This document shows, in pieces, positions 6,454 through 7,496 of a DNA stretch of 7,496 nucleotides. The DNA comes from Nitrospirota bacterium (GTDB lineage Bacteria; Nitrospirota; Nitrospiria; JACQBZ01), in the NCBI GenBank assembly GCA_016198945.1, contig JACQHO010000136.1:1-7496 (forward strand). Direction: 5' to 3'. The stretch's first letter is position 1, and each line of letters begins with the position of its first letter. Below the pieces are notes generated by a model, which did no database searches, was not told where the DNA came from, and saw only the letters and a program-made list of their open reading frames with translations. A program made the translations under genes and the position numbers.

Positions 6454-7305
6454 ATGAAACGGATCGTTGTTTGGGGTGTTGGAGCCGCGGTACTGATCGC
6501 GCTTGCGATCGGGATCGTCCGCGTAGCGTTTAAAGACCCTCATGTCGCGCGCGGCCGTGCGGTCTACCTCGAATATTGCGTCGGCTGCCACGGGGGTAAA
6601 GGGCGCGGGGACGGTTTTAACGCCAAGAATCTGGATCCGGCCCCGCGTGATCTGACCGACCGGGTTGATACCTTCATGGGCGATTCCACCAATGAAGAGC
6701 TTTACAAGGGAATTCGCGAGGGAATCGCCGGCGCGTTTCCAAAAGGACCTCAAACCGCGGAGCAGAAAGCGGCGGAGGCCAAGAAAGCCGAGGAGGACGA
6801 AGAAGGCTCTTCCCCGTTAATGCCTTATTGGGGTTTCACGCTTACGGACGAAGAAATCTGGGAATTGGTGGCCTATATCCGCACGCTCCATAAGAACGAG
6901 GCCGATAAGATCGAGTTCAAGGAGAAGGGGGCCGAGGGAGAGAAGGAAGAAGGCACGGGACTTTCCCGCCCGCAGCCGGTCGCCTTTCCATCGGCCGATT
7001 CCCCGGCCGGCCGCGCCAAGATCGAGGAGGGGAAGCTTCTGTATGAAACGCGGTACTCCTGTTCGGGCTGTCACCGAATCAACGGAAAGGGCGGACAGAT
7101 CGGTCCGGATCTCTCCCGCGCCGGTTTCCGCATGAATGCCGCATGGATCTATCAATGGATCCAGTATCCGCAAAGTTTCCGTCACGAGACCAAGATGCCG
7201 GCCTTCAACATGCCGGAGGCCGATGCGGTTGCGATCACGATGTACCTCAAAACCCTCCGGGCGGACGTCTCTTCCGAAAAGGCGCCCGGCAAGGACCCGG
7301 CCTGA
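6454..7305 (+). CDS. Membrane-anchored dihaem cytochrome c with charged insertion
   Basis: The protein has 283 residues. Residues 4-23 form a single hydrophobic helix after MKR, read as an uncleaved anchor or signal. Haem 1 is CVGCH at 42-46 (VARGRAVYLEYCVGCHGG, then GRGDG), with Met123 in PLMPYWG as probable axial ligand. Between them lies a Lys/Glu/Ala-rich insertion (about 98-119, EQKAAEAKKAEEDEEG) not usual in such small domains. A second charged linker (about 147-167) leads to haem 2, CSGCH at 203-207, followed by GKGGQIGPDLSRAG and Met248 in TKMPAF, with a terminal helix AVAITMYLKTLRA. It starts 18 bases after atpE and is the last gene of the cluster; its own Shine-Dalgarno is weak (GGACGG), which fits translational coupling. 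A role as a further electron-transfer subunit of the oxidase chain is inferred from context; the donor or acceptor cannot be told from the sequence. Confidence 0.85.
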   Translation: MKRIVVWGVGAAVLIALAIGIVRVAFKDPHVARGRAVYLEYCVGCHGGKGRGDGFNAKNLDPAPRDLTDRVDTFMGDSTNEELYKGIREGIAGAFPKGPQTAEQKAAEAKKAEEDEEGSSPLMPYWGFTLTDEEIWELVAYIRTLHKNEADKIEFKEKGAEGEKEEGTGLSRPQPVAFPSADSPAGRAKIEEGKLLYETRYSCSGCHRINGKGGQIGPDLSRAGFRMNAAWIYQWIQYPQSFRHETKMPAFNMPEADAVAITMYLKTLRADVSSEKAPGKDPA

Positions 7306-7413
7306 TCCACGGCTATCGGGCTCCGTCATCTTCTTGTGATGGATTTTTATTTTCGTCATACTTCCCTCGATCCATCTTTTCCAATCGTCCCATCGTAAAA
7401 GGTGCCTGTTGTA
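7306..7413. other. Non-coding stretch between the cytochrome cluster and the transposase end
   Basis: No convincing gene is seen here. Base composition becomes visibly more AT-rich than in the cluster. It contains a 7-bp inverted repeat described separately. If the adjacent transposase belongs to an intact element, the element's end should lie in this interval, perhaps at the TGTTGTAC starting at 7407, because ends beginning TGT are common in such elements. The matching opposite end is outside the window, so this is only a candidate. Confidence 0.4.
7338..7380 (+). terminator. Weak candidate terminator after the cytochrome operon
   Basis: GATGGAT (7338-7344) and ATCCATC (7370-7376) are perfect complements separated by 25 bases, and TTTT follows at 7377-7380. 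The stem is short, AT-containing and has a long loop, so a rho-independent terminator is possible but not strong. Its position about 30-75 bases past the last stop codon suits a transcript end. Confidence 0.25.
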
Positions 7414-7494
7414 CTAGCTCAGTAATTCGGTAACCTTTTCGAGTTTATCAAATGGGGATTGATAGTTCAATCCCCCATGTCTACGCAGGTGGTT
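7414..7494 (-). CDS. Transposase, DDE integrase-core type, C-terminal fragment (cut by the window edge)
   Basis: On the minus strand the frame open to the right edge reads NHLRRHGGLNYQSPF, then DKLEKVTELLS and a TAG stop at 7416-7414. The H-x-x-R-x-H-G-G-L-N-x-x-(S/T)-P pattern is the characteristic C-terminal end of rve-type transposases of the IS3/IS481 kind, where the usual form is YNxxRPHxxLGxxTP. Only 26 residues are visible, so the exact IS family and whether the gene is intact cannot be decided. The segment is more AT-rich than the cytochrome genes, consistent with acquired DNA. It converges on the cytochrome cluster and marks its right border. Confidence 0.7.
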   Translation of the reverse strand, partial: NHLRRHGGLNYQSPFDKLEKVTELLS

Positions 7495-7496
7495 AT

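Noticed and set aside
6220..6753. Minus-strand open frame across atpE and the start of the last cytochrome
   Set aside because: It spans two well-supported plus-strand genes and the gap between them and has no domain pattern.
7326..7342. Small hairpin TCATC/GATGG followed by a T-rich stretch
   Set aside because: Only four Watson-Crick pairs plus a wobble; the overlapping 7-bp repeat at 7338-7376 is the better, though still weak, terminator candidate.
7143..7433. Plus-strand frame running from the last cytochrome into the non-coding stretch
   Set aside because: It starts out of frame inside a secure cytochrome gene and the extension has no coding character.
1..7496. CRISPR array, tRNA or rRNA genes
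   Set aside because: No spaced direct repeats and no cloverleaf or ribosomal RNA sequence was seen on either strand; this was by eye and a dedicated scan was not run.

Overview
The window is a single, almost gap-free, plus-strand gene cluster for a periplasm-facing electron-transfer chain ending in a cytochrome bd-like oxygen reductase. It closes with a short non-coding stretch and the 3' end of a minus-strand transposase that runs off the right edge. The DNA is fairly GC-rich. The long multi-helix CydA-like protein without a quinol loop, surrounded by many small c-type cytochromes, resembles the bd-like oxidase clusters of Nitrospirota (Nitrospira, 'Candidatus Manganitrophus' and relatives). 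That taxonomic reading is an inference from cluster type and protein style, not from a marker gene.

Layout: (1) 2-661, the 3' part of a secreted cupredoxin-like protein whose signal peptide begins outside the window; (2) 721-2712, a 663-residue CydA-like membrane protein with about 15 transmembrane helices after a signal-like N terminus; (3) 2715-3716, an anchored dihaem cytochrome c with a Planctomycete-type C-terminal haem domain; (4) 3732-4571, a three-helix membrane-anchored monohaem cytochrome c; (5) 4568-6184, a dihaem cytochrome c fused to an ethylbenzene-dehydrogenase-gamma-like haem b domain with a C-terminal anchor; (6) 6223-6435, a complete F1Fo ATP synthase c subunit (atpE) with no other ATP synthase gene beside it; (7) 6454-7305, an anchored dihaem cytochrome c with a charged insertion; (8) 7306-7413, non-coding, with one weak terminator-like inverted repeat; (9) 7414-7494, minus strand, the last 26 codons of a DDE integrase-type transposase.

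Taken together, genes 3, 4, 5 and 7 carry seven CxxCH motifs, each with a plausible Met axial ligand. The EB_dh domain may add a haem b and the cupredoxin a copper centre. The most economical model is that electrons from a periplasmic or quinol-side donor pass through this chain to the bd-like reductase, which lacks the E. coli-type quinol loop and the GRQPW motif and has no CydB beside it. The gene order, 2-59 nt spacings and one ATGA overlap suggest one transcript. The most unexpected member is atpE: a proton-translocating rotor subunit placed between two cytochrome c genes of an oxidase cluster.
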